Source: JBAXAM01 sp964213355 (GTDB lineage Bacteria; Pseudomonadota; Gammaproteobacteria; UBA9339). Taken from it: 64,000 nt of DNA. The notes beneath the pieces were generated by a model that was not told the origin of the DNA, made no database searches, and saw nothing but the letters and a program-made list of their open reading frames with translations. Positions 10,022 through 18,349 of the stretch are shown here, piece after piece. Every line of letters begins with the position of its first letter. Position 1 is the stretch's first letter. The stretch covers positions 1 to 64,000 of the forward strand of contig CAXOVY010000007.1 in NCBI GenBank assembly GCA_964213355.1, read 5' to 3'. The translations under genes and the position numbers were made by a program.

Positions 10022-12673
10022 TTACCGCCGCTCGGCTTGACGCAGTAAAAACTTCTCCAATTCAACAAAACCAAAAAAGACTGCTGCTACCGTGATAATA
10101 TAGCTCCAATGTATTAAGCCAATGGCAGTCGTACCAAAAAAGTGCTGCATTAAAGGCATATAAGTAAACAATAGTTGGAAAAACACAACTACTGTAATTG
10201 ACAATAAGACTGGGAAACTACCGAAAAAAGCCTTTAGATGTAGTGAGGAATTTTTAAGATTACGACAATTAATCAAATAAACTATTTCACCAAAGACTAA
10301 CATATTTACTGCAATCGTACGCGCCATCACCAAATCGGCAGTCTTATTATGTAGTAAAAATAAACCAAAAACACTAGCCCCCAAAAACAATGAAACAAAG
10401 AATGACCGCCCGATTAAAAACCAAGATAATAATGGCGTATTTGAATTGCGCGGCCGACGATACATGACATCATGTTCTGCCGGCTCAAACCCTAAAGCCA
10501 GCGATAGTGTCACCGCCGTAATCATATTTACCCATAAAATCTGTACTGCGGTAATTGGTAGTATCAATTTAAATAAAATTGCAATAATCACTACAAATGC
10601 TTGCGCAAAACTCGTCGGTAAAATAAAAATTATTGCCTTTTGCAAATTATCATAGATCGTACGACCTTCACTAACAGCGTGCACAATTGTAGCAAAATCA
10701 TCATCAGCAAGTACCATGTCTGATGATTCTTTGGCAATATCAGCACCCTTGTGCCCCATCGCAACACCTATATCAGCCTGTTTCAGCGCGGGGGCATCAT
10801 TAACACCATCACCAGTCATAGCAACAATTTCGCCTTGAGACTGTAGCGCTTTCACCAAACGTAATTTATGTTGTGGTGCCGTGCGTGCATAAACATTAAT
10901 TCTTGGTGCAACCTCCGCCAATTCTTCATCGGACATAGCATCAAGCTCATCACCAGTTAAAACCTTACAGTCAATTATACCGACTTGCTCAGCAATAGCT
11001 TCAGCAGTCATGGCATGATCACCAGTAATCATTTTAACTTTAATACCCGCATGCTGACATTCTTTAACTGCAAGAATTGCTTCTGGACGTGGTGGATCAA
11101 TCAAACCAAATAAAGCTACTAAGATTAAATCATCATTAACATCATCAAACAGTAAATCACGTTTTTCCTTCGCCGCAGTTTTATAGGCAATAGCAATTAC
11201 CCTTTGTCCCTCACGAGTTAGGTGCTCAATTGCTTGTTGCCAATAAATGGTATCAAGCGGCACTACTGCGCCACAAGCAGCCTGGGTTCTACATTTTTTT
11301 AATATAATTTCTGGCGCTCCTTTGATATAAATAAATCCCAGACCCGCGTGATCATGGTGTAATGTCGCCATAAACTTGTGCTCGGTTTCATAAGGAATAA
11401 GATCAGTACACGGAAGTTTTTGTTGCCATAAATGCACATCAAATTTAGCCTGTAATCCGAGCATCATCAACGCCACATCAATTGGATTGCCTCTAGCTTT
11501 ATAGCTACTATCGTGGGGATATAATTCTGCTTCATTACATAAAATCCCACCAATAATTGCCGCTTCTAAGTCAGGATGATCAGCAATTGTTTCATCATCA
11601 TTCAGGTATTGCTGTTGCGTGGTAACTATAAACTGTGCCGTAAGTTCGTTTCCAGTAAGTGTTCCAGTTTTGTCAGTACAAATTGTTGTTACTGCACCCA
11701 TAGTTTCTACTGCGGGCATACGCCTAACTATTGCATTTTGCTTAGCCATGCGCGCGATGCCAATTGCTAAAATAATTGTCATTATCGGCGGCAATCCTTC
11801 GGGCACCGCGGCAACAATTAAACTAACAACTGCCATAAACATTGATGCGCTAGAGTCGTGCCAAACTAAGGCGCCAACCGCAAAGACTATAGCTCCAATT
11901 GCAACAATTAGAGCAGTTAGCCAATGCCCAAAAACATTCATCTGATGTAGCAAAGGAGTATCTACCGATTTAACACGGGCAAGCAATGTGCTAATTTTAC
12001 CAACCTCGGTGTTACTACCAGTTGCAACTACGATACCCAAGCCTCGACCGGTAGTTACTAAAGTACCACTATAGAGCATAGAATATCGCTCACCAAGCAA
12101 CGTATTTTCTATGACCGGCGTTACTTGTTTATCAACTGGAAGTGACTCACCAGTTAAAATTGATTCTTGAGCCTGTAGGTTTTTAGCTTCGCCCGCGCGT
12201 AAATCAGCAGGTATTTTATCGCCACGATGAATCACCACCACATCGCCAGGAACAAGTTCAATTGTCGGAATAACGATTCTCTGACCATCACGAATTACTT
12301 GCGTTGTTGGTGCGAGCATAGCACGAATTGCCTCAAGAGCTTTTTGGGCTTTACCTTCCTGTATGAACCCAAAAACAGCATTGAGAACTACCACCCCCAA
12401 AATAACACTAGCATCAACCCATTGCGCCAAACAAACAGTTATCATTGCTGAAACAAGTAAAATATAGACTAAAACATTATTAAATTGCCGCAAAAAACGC
12501 CAAAATATGCTTTCTGGTTTCCGTGTAATGCATCGATTAAACCCATAAATTTCCTGCCGTATTAAAACTTCAGAAGCTATCAAACCAGCGTGCAAATTAG
12601 TTGCCAATTTACTTAAAACTTCTTCGACACTTAAAGCGTGCCAACTAGCATTAGCATTGGTAGTATTAGACAT
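10022..12673 (-). CDS. P-type cation-transporting ATPase (type II, SERCA/PMA1-like)
   Basis: Inner-membrane ATP-driven cation pump, 883 residues from the chosen start. Domains in order: N-terminal cation-ATPase domain (WHALSVEEVLSKL), actuator with LTGESLPVD, TM4 with VPEGLP, the phosphorylation motif DKTGTLT (Asp near 334), nucleotide-binding domain with KGAPE, hinge MTGDGVNDAP, and a six-helix C-terminal domain. PEGLP in TM4 points to Ca2+/Na+/Mn2+-type pumps rather than heavy-metal P1B pumps; no CxxC metal-binding domain is present. An ATG nine codons earlier (12700) is possible. The chosen start overlaps the end of epmB by eight bases, suggesting co-transcription. The ion is not determined. 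Confidence 0.9.
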   Translation of the reverse strand: MSNTTNANASWHALSVEEVLSKLATNLHAGLIASEVLIRQEIYGFNRCITRKPESIFWRFLRQFNNVLVYILLVSAMITVCLAQWVDASVILGVVVLNAVFGFIQEGKAQKALEAIRAMLAPTTQVIRDGQRIVIPTIELVPGDVVVIHRGDKIPADLRAGEAKNLQAQESILTGESLPVDKQVTPVIENTLLGERYSMLYSGTLVTTGRGLGIVVATGSNTEVGKISTLLARVKSVDTPLLHQMNVFGHWLTALIVAIGAIVFAVGALVWHDSSASMFMAVVSLIVAAVPEGLPPIMTIILAIGIARMAKQNAIVRRMPAVETMGAVTTICTDKTGTLTGNELTAQFIVTTQQQYLNDDETIADHPDLEAAIIGGILCNEAELYPHDSSYKARGNPIDVALMMLGLQAKFDVHLWQQKLPCTDLIPYETEHKFMATLHHDHAGLGFIYIKGAPEIILKKCRTQAACGAVVPLDTIYWQQAIEHLTREGQRVIAIAYKTAAKEKRDLLFDDVNDDLILVALFGLIDPPRPEAILAVKECQHAGIKVKMITGDHAMTAEAIAEQVGIIDCKVLTGDELDAMSDEELAEVAPRINVYARTAPQHKLRLVKALQSQGEIVAMTGDGVNDAPALKQADIGVAMGHKGADIAKESSDMVLADDDFATIVHAVSEGRTIYDNLQKAIIFILPTSFAQAFVVIIAILFKLILPITAVQILWVNMITAVTLSLALGFEPAEHDVMYRRPRNSNTPLLSWFLIGRSFFVSLFLGASVFGLFLLHNKTADLVMARTIAVNMLVFGEIVYLINCRNLKNSSLHLKAFFGSFPVLLSITVVVFFQLLFTYMPLMQHFFGTTAIGLIHWSYIITVAAVFFGFVELEKFLLRQAERR

Positions 12674-13574
12674 ATATTTTTCTGTTTTGAATTTCAACAA
12701 CTAGTTTTGGAACCAAATAACCTGGTAGTTTTGTTTGCATTTCAAGATAAATTTGTTTAGCTCGATTGGTCTCGACGTAAAAATGAGCCGCACCTTTGAC
12801 CTTGTCCAACATATGCAAATAATAAGGCAAAACTCCTACCCCAAATAATTTCTCACTCAGAGAAATTAAAATTTCAACATTATCATTAATACCTCGGAGT
12901 AACACAGACTGATTAAAAAGAGTTACTCCTGTTTGCCTAAGCGCACTGAGAGCTCGCGTCACACTTTCATCAATCTCATTCGGATGATTACAATGCACTA
13001 CTAAGACAATAGGCAAACGTGTTTGAGTTAACTTGAGGATTGATTTCTCCGGCATTACGATTGGCACGCGGCTATGAATCCGCAAACGTTTAATGTGGGG
13101 TATTTGGGCAAGCTGCTGGATAATTTCGGCCAGCTCACTTGCAGCTAACATCAATGGGTCACCACCACTTAAAACTACTTCGCTTATAACAGGATCATTT
13201 TTAAGATAGGTAAATACTTTTTGCCAATCAGAAATTTTGTTACCCGCATAACGCCGAAAACAAAAACGACAATTCATTGCGCAGACGTCAGTAACTTGCA
13301 ATAAAACACGATCGGGATATTTACGAACCACCCCCAAAACCGGAGAGTTTTCTTCTTCTGCCAGCGGATCTATAACAAAATCTTGAACCTCTTGCAACTC
13401 AAGTTCCTGCGGCAAAATTTGTAACAATAAAGGATCACTAATATCACCTGGCTTAATACGCGCAGCAAAACTCGTCGGAACCTGCAAAGGAAAATCGGTA
13501 AAAAAATTATTGCTTTTCGATCCTTCGAAATTCAGACATAACATTTGCGAGAGTTTTTCTATATCATTGATCAT
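12666..13574 (-). CDS. epmB: EF-P lysine 2,3-aminomutase-like radical SAM enzyme (EpmB)
   Basis: Radical SAM, PLP-dependent enzyme of 302 residues that converts (S)-alpha-lysine to (R)-beta-lysine for modification of elongation factor P by EpmA. The radical SAM cluster motif is CAMNCRFC (Cys98, Cys102, Cys105), followed by the GGDPL SAM-binding motif. The length matches EpmB: the larger C-terminal domain of clostridial lysine aminomutases is absent. The partners epmA and efp are not in the window. It is the first gene of a two-gene unit with the P-type ATPase. Confidence 0.88.
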   Translation of the reverse strand: MINDIEKLSQMLCLNFEGSKSNNFFTDFPLQVPTSFAARIKPGDISDPLLLQILPQELELQEVQDFVIDPLAEEENSPVLGVVRKYPDRVLLQVTDVCAMNCRFCFRRYAGNKISDWQKVFTYLKNDPVISEVVLSGGDPLMLAASELAEIIQQLAQIPHIKRLRIHSRVPIVMPEKSILKLTQTRLPIVLVVHCNHPNEIDESVTRALSALRQTGVTLFNQSVLLRGINDNVEILISLSEKLFGVGVLPYYLHMLDKVKGAAHFYVETNRAKQIYLEMQTKLPGYLVPKLVVEIQNRKIYV

Positions 13575-13590
13575 GAAATATGCTACAAAA

Positions 13591-13633
13591 ACTTAAACTA
13601 CTTAAACTACTTAAACTACTTAAACTACTTAAA
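13591..13633. repeat. 9-bp tandem repeat (ACTTAAACT, about 4.8 copies)
   Basis: Direct reading of 13591-13633 shows ACTTAAACT repeated four times plus a partial copy, about 17 bases upstream of the epmB ATG. It could vary in copy number by slippage and alter epmB promoter spacing; the effect is unknown. Confidence 0.9.
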
Positions 13634-13684
13634 AAGAAATTGGTAACATAATAGCATAAAACGTGGAGAAAAAAATGTCCGCAC

Positions 13685-13816
13685 ATGACTATTTTACAAT
13701 GGAACGATCTTGCTGCAACAAAAAAGACTACTTTCATCGTCGCAAGTCATGACAGAAAATGGTTAGAAAATGTTGCAACTAGAATTATAAAATTAAAAAA
13801 TGGCCTATATGGTTAA
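13685..13816 (+). pseudogene. C-terminal remnant of an ABC-F/ABC ATPase gene
   Basis: The plus-strand frame from ATG 13685 to TAA 13816 encodes 43 residues ending TTFIVASHDRKWLENVATRI and a short tail. This matches the H-loop (SHD) region and following strand of ABC ATPases, especially ABC-F proteins, where SHDRxFLxxVAT is typical. Walker A, Q-loop and signature motif are missing, so it cannot hydrolyse ATP. An ATG with a good ribosome site (GGAG, 13665-13668) lies at 13675 in another frame, perhaps the original gene start joined to the tail by a deletion. The 238-base gap between epmB and fdhD contains this remnant and the 9-bp repeat. Confidence 0.65.
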
Positions 13817-14610
13817 ATAATCCTTGTTGGATATGTATAAACATTTATCGCTTCATCACGCACCGATCCACATAATGTAATGCTCCATTTTTGAGACATG
13901 GCGATTGCGAGTGTCGTGGGCGCGGAAATGGCAAGAATTAGTTCTAATCCAGCGCGAGCTGATTTGGCAACCATTTCAAAACTGATACGGCTAGTTAATA
14001 CCACACCACAACGTTCGAAACTTTGTGAGGCCAATAAACACTGGCCAATTACTTTGTCTAAAGCATTGTGTCGACCAACATCTTCAGTAAACGCAATGAT
14101 TTCTCCAGCATCATTAAAAATACCAGCGGCATGTGCTCCCCTAGACATTAAATAAACTTTTTGAAGGTCATGAAGTTTTTTCATCACCCCAGTTAGAAGA
14201 TCACCATCTACACGAATTTTGTTAGGAACAGGAATAATGCTCTTAGACCATTTATTTGTGCTCATTATATTACTGACCCCTTGAGAGCTGCTGATAACTG
14301 TATCTTGTAAATTAAACTCGAAGTCTTTTTTCTTTACCTGTACTGCCACCTGCAATAAATCCTTTTCTGCAATTTCAAGAGAAATAATATCAGCGGCATT
14401 TTCTATTATTTTCAGAGAAAAAAGCAATCCTACCACTAATGCCTCGATGTTGGTTGGGGTTGCAAACAAAATTATCCGTTTTTTTGCGTTGACTAATACT
14501 TCTATTGGTTGTTCGACAATTACAGAGGCAACTTCGTTGGTATTTGAGCTTTGCTTGATACTGCGAAATTCGATCTGTTTTGTTGCTAATTCTAAAGAAT
14601 TTTTATTCAT
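13813..14610 (-). CDS. fdhD: FdhD-like formate dehydrogenase accessory protein lacking the CxxC motif
   Basis: FdhD carries sulfur from the cysteine desulfurase IscS to the molybdenum cofactor of formate dehydrogenase. This 265-residue protein keeps the family fold signatures: IVEQPIEVLVNAK near the N-terminus, YLMSRGAHAAGIF, and EDVGRHNALDKVIG. However, the catalytic Cys-x-x-Cys loop (typically SSCGVCG) reads SSSQGVSN, so both cysteines are replaced (Gln110, Ser113). It is the last gene of the formate dehydrogenase operon. The start at 14610 leaves the same four-base gap seen elsewhere in the operon; an ATG 12 codons upstream would overlap the previous gene. Confidence 0.88.
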   Translation of the reverse strand: MNKNSLELATKQIEFRSIKQSSNTNEVASVIVEQPIEVLVNAKKRIILFATPTNIEALVVGLLFSLKIIENAADIISLEIAEKDLLQVAVQVKKKDFEFNLQDTVISSSQGVSNIMSTNKWSKSIIPVPNKIRVDGDLLTGVMKKLHDLQKVYLMSRGAHAAGIFNDAGEIIAFTEDVGRHNALDKVIGQCLLASQSFERCGVVLTSRISFEMVAKSARAGLELILAISAPTTLAIAMSQKWSITLCGSVRDEAINVYTYPTRII

Positions 14611-14614
14611 TGGA

Positions 14615-15556
14615 TTACTGCATTTTCTCATGCGCATCAATTGCATGCATCATGTAAATTATATGTTCTAAGTTTTGGAAAATTTCGGGAAGGTATTCAG
14701 CTATGGCTTTAACACTTCCGGGCAGTGCATAAAGTTGCGTAGTTTTGTTAGTACCAGCAACGCTGCGGCTTAATAAAGCTGCGGGTTTTTGTGTGCCATA
14801 CTTCAGCCGAATATTTTCCATAATTCCCGGAATGATTTTTTTACTCACCTTAGTAACAACTTCGGGAGTGATATCCCGAGGACCAATTCCAGTTCCACCC
14901 AGCGTAAACATAATATCTATATTTTTAGTAATCCCTTGGGTTAAAATTTTCTCGAGTTTTTTAGCATCATCAGGAATAATAATCCTCGAGATTTTTATAT
15001 GCCAACGTTTTTCACTAAAAAATTTCTCAATTAATTCATAAGCTAAAGGTCCAGAACGATCTTCATAAACACCAGCTGCGGCACGATCACTTAAAGTGAT
15101 AATTAAAATTTGTAAATCACATAGTAAATGGCGAATTTTATCGTTTGTCTGAATTTTTCCACCACTTATTACTCGAGCAAACACCCCTTCTTTGGGCATA
15201 GCGCACTGACCAACTTCACGATAGATTGCACAGACATTGCCATGACATTTTTTGCCTATTTGCGTAATTTCAAGAACCGCTTTACCAATTTTAAGGCGAT
15301 CCAATACTGCAATACCACATAAATCAATTCCGCTAATGGTCAAATTTTCACCAAATGCTCCTGCTTGTATATTTTTGCCCGTACGTGAATTAAAACGATC
15401 CAGGCTTTCTTGTCCAAGTATACTAACTTGTCTCATACCAGGACCCGCATGCGCATCACCGACTACACCATTTTTATCGATCACAATTCCTTGAACCGGT
15501 GATTTTTGCTCGCCTTTTTTTGTAGAAAGGTTAGTAGAAACTATTAAACCTTGCAT
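14615..15556 (-). CDS. MOSC domain–MoaB/MogA fusion, molybdenum cofactor protein
   Basis: A 313-residue two-domain fusion. Residues 1-145 form a MOSC domain (GDAHAGPGMRQVSILGQES, GAFGENLTISGIDL, and the conserved cysteine loop GKKCHGNVC), a fold associated with sulfur transfer and Mo-cofactor handling. Residues 148-313 form a MoaB/MogA molybdopterin adenylyltransferase-type domain (TLSDRAAAGVYEDRSGP, GGTGIGPRDITPE, ALPGSVKAIAEYLPEI). It should adenylylate molybdopterin before MoeA inserts molybdate. It lies four bases after moeA in the formate dehydrogenase operon. Such fusions are known in Mo-enzyme operons; the exact role of the MOSC part is inferred. Confidence 0.88.
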   Translation of the reverse strand: MQGLIVSTNLSTKKGEQKSPVQGIVIDKNGVVGDAHAGPGMRQVSILGQESLDRFNSRTGKNIQAGAFGENLTISGIDLCGIAVLDRLKIGKAVLEITQIGKKCHGNVCAIYREVGQCAMPKEGVFARVISGGKIQTNDKIRHLLCDLQILIITLSDRAAAGVYEDRSGPLAYELIEKFFSEKRWHIKISRIIIPDDAKKLEKILTQGITKNIDIMFTLGGTGIGPRDITPEVVTKVSKKIIPGIMENIRLKYGTQKPAALLSRSVAGTNKTTQLYALPGSVKAIAEYLPEIFQNLEHIIYMMHAIDAHEKMQ

Positions 15557-15560
15557 AGTT

Positions 15561-16748
15561 TTAAACTCCTATTGGTAAAAATTTTACGCGATCCCCAGCC
15601 TTTAATACGGCAATATTTTGCTCAATAATAAAAAAACCATTACACAACATCAAAGCCACAATATGTGCTGAACCATGAAATTCTAGCGGTTGTAAACTAC
15701 CATCGCTATTTAAAACACACGGAATGAACTCGGTGCGCTGGATATTTTTACGTTTAAAGTTGCTGGCTAACGGCAATGAAAGATAGTTATTAATTTCAGC
15801 AATATTTAAGAAATGTCGTAATGCACGTAAAACAAACAAATGGAAAGTTAAAAATACTGCGGCTGGATTCCCGGGCAAGCCAAAAATTAATTTATCATTA
15901 CATGTCGCAAAAGTTGTTGGCTTACCTGGTTTGAGCGCAACCCTATTAAAATGTAGGGTAAAACCAATTTCTTTCATTGCTGCTCCTACATAATCAAATT
16001 CCCCTTGGGAAACTCCTCCTGACAAAATTATAAAATCTGCCTGGCTAGCAGCTTCGCACAAGGTTTTTACAGTCAGTGCAGAATCATCTGGAACTGTAAT
16101 ACTCGCCACCACTTCTAACCCATGTTGCATGCATAAAGCATTTAACATCGGCTCGTTGCAATTCATGATTTTTCCAAGCTCTAGTTTAGTGGCTATATCC
16201 ACAATTTCATCGCCGGTAGAAATAATTATAACTTTGGGTTGTTGATAAACCCTGAGCTCATTAATACCACACATAACTAAACTTGCAATTGCAACTGGGC
16301 CGATTTTGGTTCCGGCTTTAATTATTAAATCCCCACACTTTAAGTCCTCCCCTTGCGGTGAGATATTTATATTTTTATCTTGAGCTACAATTTTAACCTT
16401 ATTGCAGGCCAGCGCGGTAGTTAGCTCAAATGGTATTATTTTTTCCGCATCTGGCGGTACTGGAGCTCCAGTCATTATTTTAATAGTTGTTCCAAATTGC
16501 AGTTTTTTTGTCGCACTTTTGCCGGCAGCAATTGTTTCTAATATTTGTAATTCATTATTGGTTTCGTTTTTAATAACCGCATAGCCATCCATCGCTGCAC
16601 GATTAAATTGTGGAATATCGAATTGCGATTTTTGATCTTGTGCAACAATTCTGCCAAGCGCATCTTTGACTTTTAAAACAGTAGTAGGAAAATCTTTTGG
16701 CTTTATTTTTTGATCGAGAATAGCAAAAGCTTCATTAAGTGGAATCAT
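15561..16748 (-). CDS. moeA: Molybdopterin molybdenumtransferase MoeA
   Basis: Inserts molybdate into adenylylated molybdopterin, 395 residues. Typical MoeA layout: N-terminal MIPLNEAFAIL and DIPQFNRAAMDGYAV, domain II with GTTIKIMTGAPVPPDAEKI, the MoCF-binding domain (IISTGDEIV, ILSGGVSQGEFDYV, GLPGNPAAVFLTFHLF), and a C-terminal beta domain. The start codon overlaps the mobA stop (ATGA), so the two are translationally coupled. With mobA and the MoaB fusion it supplies the active-site cofactor for FdhA in the same operon. Confidence 0.93.
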   Translation of the reverse strand: MIPLNEAFAILDQKIKPKDFPTTVLKVKDALGRIVAQDQKSQFDIPQFNRAAMDGYAVIKNETNNELQILETIAAGKSATKKLQFGTTIKIMTGAPVPPDAEKIIPFELTTALACNKVKIVAQDKNINISPQGEDLKCGDLIIKAGTKIGPVAIASLVMCGINELRVYQQPKVIIISTGDEIVDIATKLELGKIMNCNEPMLNALCMQHGLEVVASITVPDDSALTVKTLCEAASQADFIILSGGVSQGEFDYVGAAMKEIGFTLHFNRVALKPGKPTTFATCNDKLIFGLPGNPAAVFLTFHLFVLRALRHFLNIAEINNYLSLPLASNFKRKNIQRTEFIPCVLNSDGSLQPLEFHGSAHIVALMLCNGFFIIEQNIAVLKAGDRVKFLPIGV

Positions 16749-17347
16749 AAAAAACCCGGCTCTGTAAAAAGTTTTAAATCATCAGATGTGTTGATATTAA
16801 CAAAAGCATCTGTATTGGCAAATTCTAAAGCTTTGGCACCAAGAGGCTGCCAAACTAATATAATTTTTTTAATATTCCTATTAATCGCCGCAGTTATTTC
16901 TGGTAAACAACTAACATCTACAATTGCACAAAGTGTGTGTTTATTGCCTGATGCAGCAGCAAATACCACTTTACATTTTGCTTCTAAGTAAAAATTTATT
17001 AATGCCGTTGTTTCTTTGGTGGAAATATTTGGTAGATCACAAGGCAAAAATAACACAGCATCTGCCCGGCTCTGGTAATATTTTAAAGAACTTTCAATTC
17101 CAGCAAAAGGTCCACAATTGTCGCATCTATCTTTAACAATTGGTAATCCGTAATTTATATAAGAAGCATCTTCGTTTGCCGAGATAATTATTTGTTCAAT
17201 CCTACTTTCTTGCAGTTCTTTTATGGCATGCGTAATTATTGTTGTTGCATATTTTTTTATTACAATATTACCCTTGGCTATGCCATTTAAGCGACTGGCC
17301 TTACCTCCAGCCAAAATTGCGGCGGCAATTGTTTTATTATTAACCAA
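16745..17347 (-). CDS. mobA: Molybdenum cofactor guanylyltransferase MobA
   Basis: Transfers GMP from GTP to Mo-molybdopterin to make the bis-MGD cofactor used by formate dehydrogenases; 200 residues. The nucleotidyltransferase signature AAAILAGGKASRLNGIAKG is at the N-terminus, and FLPCDLPNIS is the metal-binding LxCDxP motif. The best start is a TTG at 17347, overlapping the upstream Fe-S gene by eight bases, with GGGAGA about 12 bases upstream. No ATG precedes the conserved LAGG motif. Its presence indicates that FdhA here uses bis-MGD. Confidence 0.88.
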   Translation of the reverse strand: MVNNKTIAAAILAGGKASRLNGIAKGNIVIKKYATTIITHAIKELQESRIEQIIISANEDASYINYGLPIVKDRCDNCGPFAGIESSLKYYQSRADAVLFLPCDLPNISTKETTALINFYLEAKCKVVFAAASGNKHTLCAIVDVSCLPEITAAINRNIKKIILVWQPLGAKALEFANTDAFVNINTSDDLKLFTEPGFL

Positions 17348-18332
17348 ATTCAGAAACCATCTCCCGGCACACGCTCTTGATACCTATGTTTGATGGACAA
17401 ACCTGGTCGCAGCGACCACAATTAAAACAAGTGATGTGACCAAAGCGGATAACATCTGCCGCCAATTTGTGATGAATGCGGCGACGCGTTCTTTGGAATT
17501 CTTTTCCCATGGGATTGTGACCACTAGCTTCGTACATAAAACCGCCAAGTTGGCACGAATCGCGTATGCGCACTCTTTCAGTTTTTTGGTCAGAACTAGT
17601 TTTCCTGTCAAACACATCAAAGCAAGTACAAGTAGGGCAAACCAAAGTACATCCCGTGCATGTAATGCAACGATTAGAAATTTTTTGCCAAAAATATTCT
17701 GGAACTTTATTTTCTAAAATTAATTTGGACGCCGCCTGTAACATTTCGGTTTCACTGTTGGATAATTTTTCTGCTGCTTCTTTTAATTTTGCAATTTTAT
17801 CATCTGCCACTTCAGTCCCACCAAAAACTCTGTTGGTTAGTTTTTTACCAATATCAGAATAGGCAAGGGCGATAAATTTTTCGCCATCATAAATTAATTC
17901 TAGGTCACAATTGCTTCCCGCTATTGGTAATAACGTCCCATCAACTCCACATTTTCCGGTAATACAAACAATCACTGAATTATTACGCTTTGCTAAATAT
18001 GGACCATCAGCAAAGTTTTTTTGATAAAAACGATCAATAAATTCTAAACAAGCAGCATCTGCAGCGGTAAAACCAACCACAAATATCGGTTTGGGCGCCC
18101 GGGGTAATTTTATTTCTTCGCCTTCGAAAGTTAAAATCACTTCCTGATAGGGTGCAAATACACCGGTAGGTTTCATCGGCAAAACACCGCCGAGCAACGC
18201 CATTTCACCCTCACCAATTTTACCTAAGGTACGGGTATTATCATGCAGCTTGATCGGTATTTGTACATCATATTCAGCTTCAAGGAGCTGAAAAAAATCT
18301 TGTAATTCTTTAGTAGTGTATGCTTTTAACAT
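17340..18332 (-). CDS. Dicluster 4Fe-4S electron-transfer subunit (sulfhydrogenase/sulfite reductase beta-like, HydB/AsrA family)
   Basis: A 330-residue protein of the HydB/AsrA family, which relays electrons between a flavoprotein subunit and a metal centre. The C-terminal part has two ferredoxin-type cluster motifs: CITCTGCTLVCPTC (Cys222, 225, 228, 232) and CFNCGRCDQVCP (Cys302, 305, 308, 312). The N-terminal 200 residues match the family's hydrogenase/sulfur reductase beta domain. It sits between fdhA and mobA and is followed in the other direction by the flavoprotein gene, so it probably links FdhA to the FAD/NAD subunit, and perhaps to the membrane complex encoded divergently. Confidence 0.87.
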   Translation of the reverse strand: MLKAYTTKELQDFFQLLEAEYDVQIPIKLHDNTRTLGKIGEGEMALLGGVLPMKPTGVFAPYQEVILTFEGEEIKLPRAPKPIFVVGFTAADAACLEFIDRFYQKNFADGPYLAKRNNSVIVCITGKCGVDGTLLPIAGSNCDLELIYDGEKFIALAYSDIGKKLTNRVFGGTEVADDKIAKLKEAAEKLSNSETEMLQAASKLILENKVPEYFWQKISNRCITCTGCTLVCPTCTCFDVFDRKTSSDQKTERVRIRDSCQLGGFMYEASGHNPMGKEFQRTRRRIHHKLAADVIRFGHITCFNCGRCDQVCPSNIGIKSVCREMVSEFG

Positions 18333-18349
18333 AAATTTATTATAACTAT

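Noticed and set aside
10446..12451. Plus-strand frames opposite the P-type ATPase
   Set aside because: Shadows of a strongly conserved minus-strand gene.
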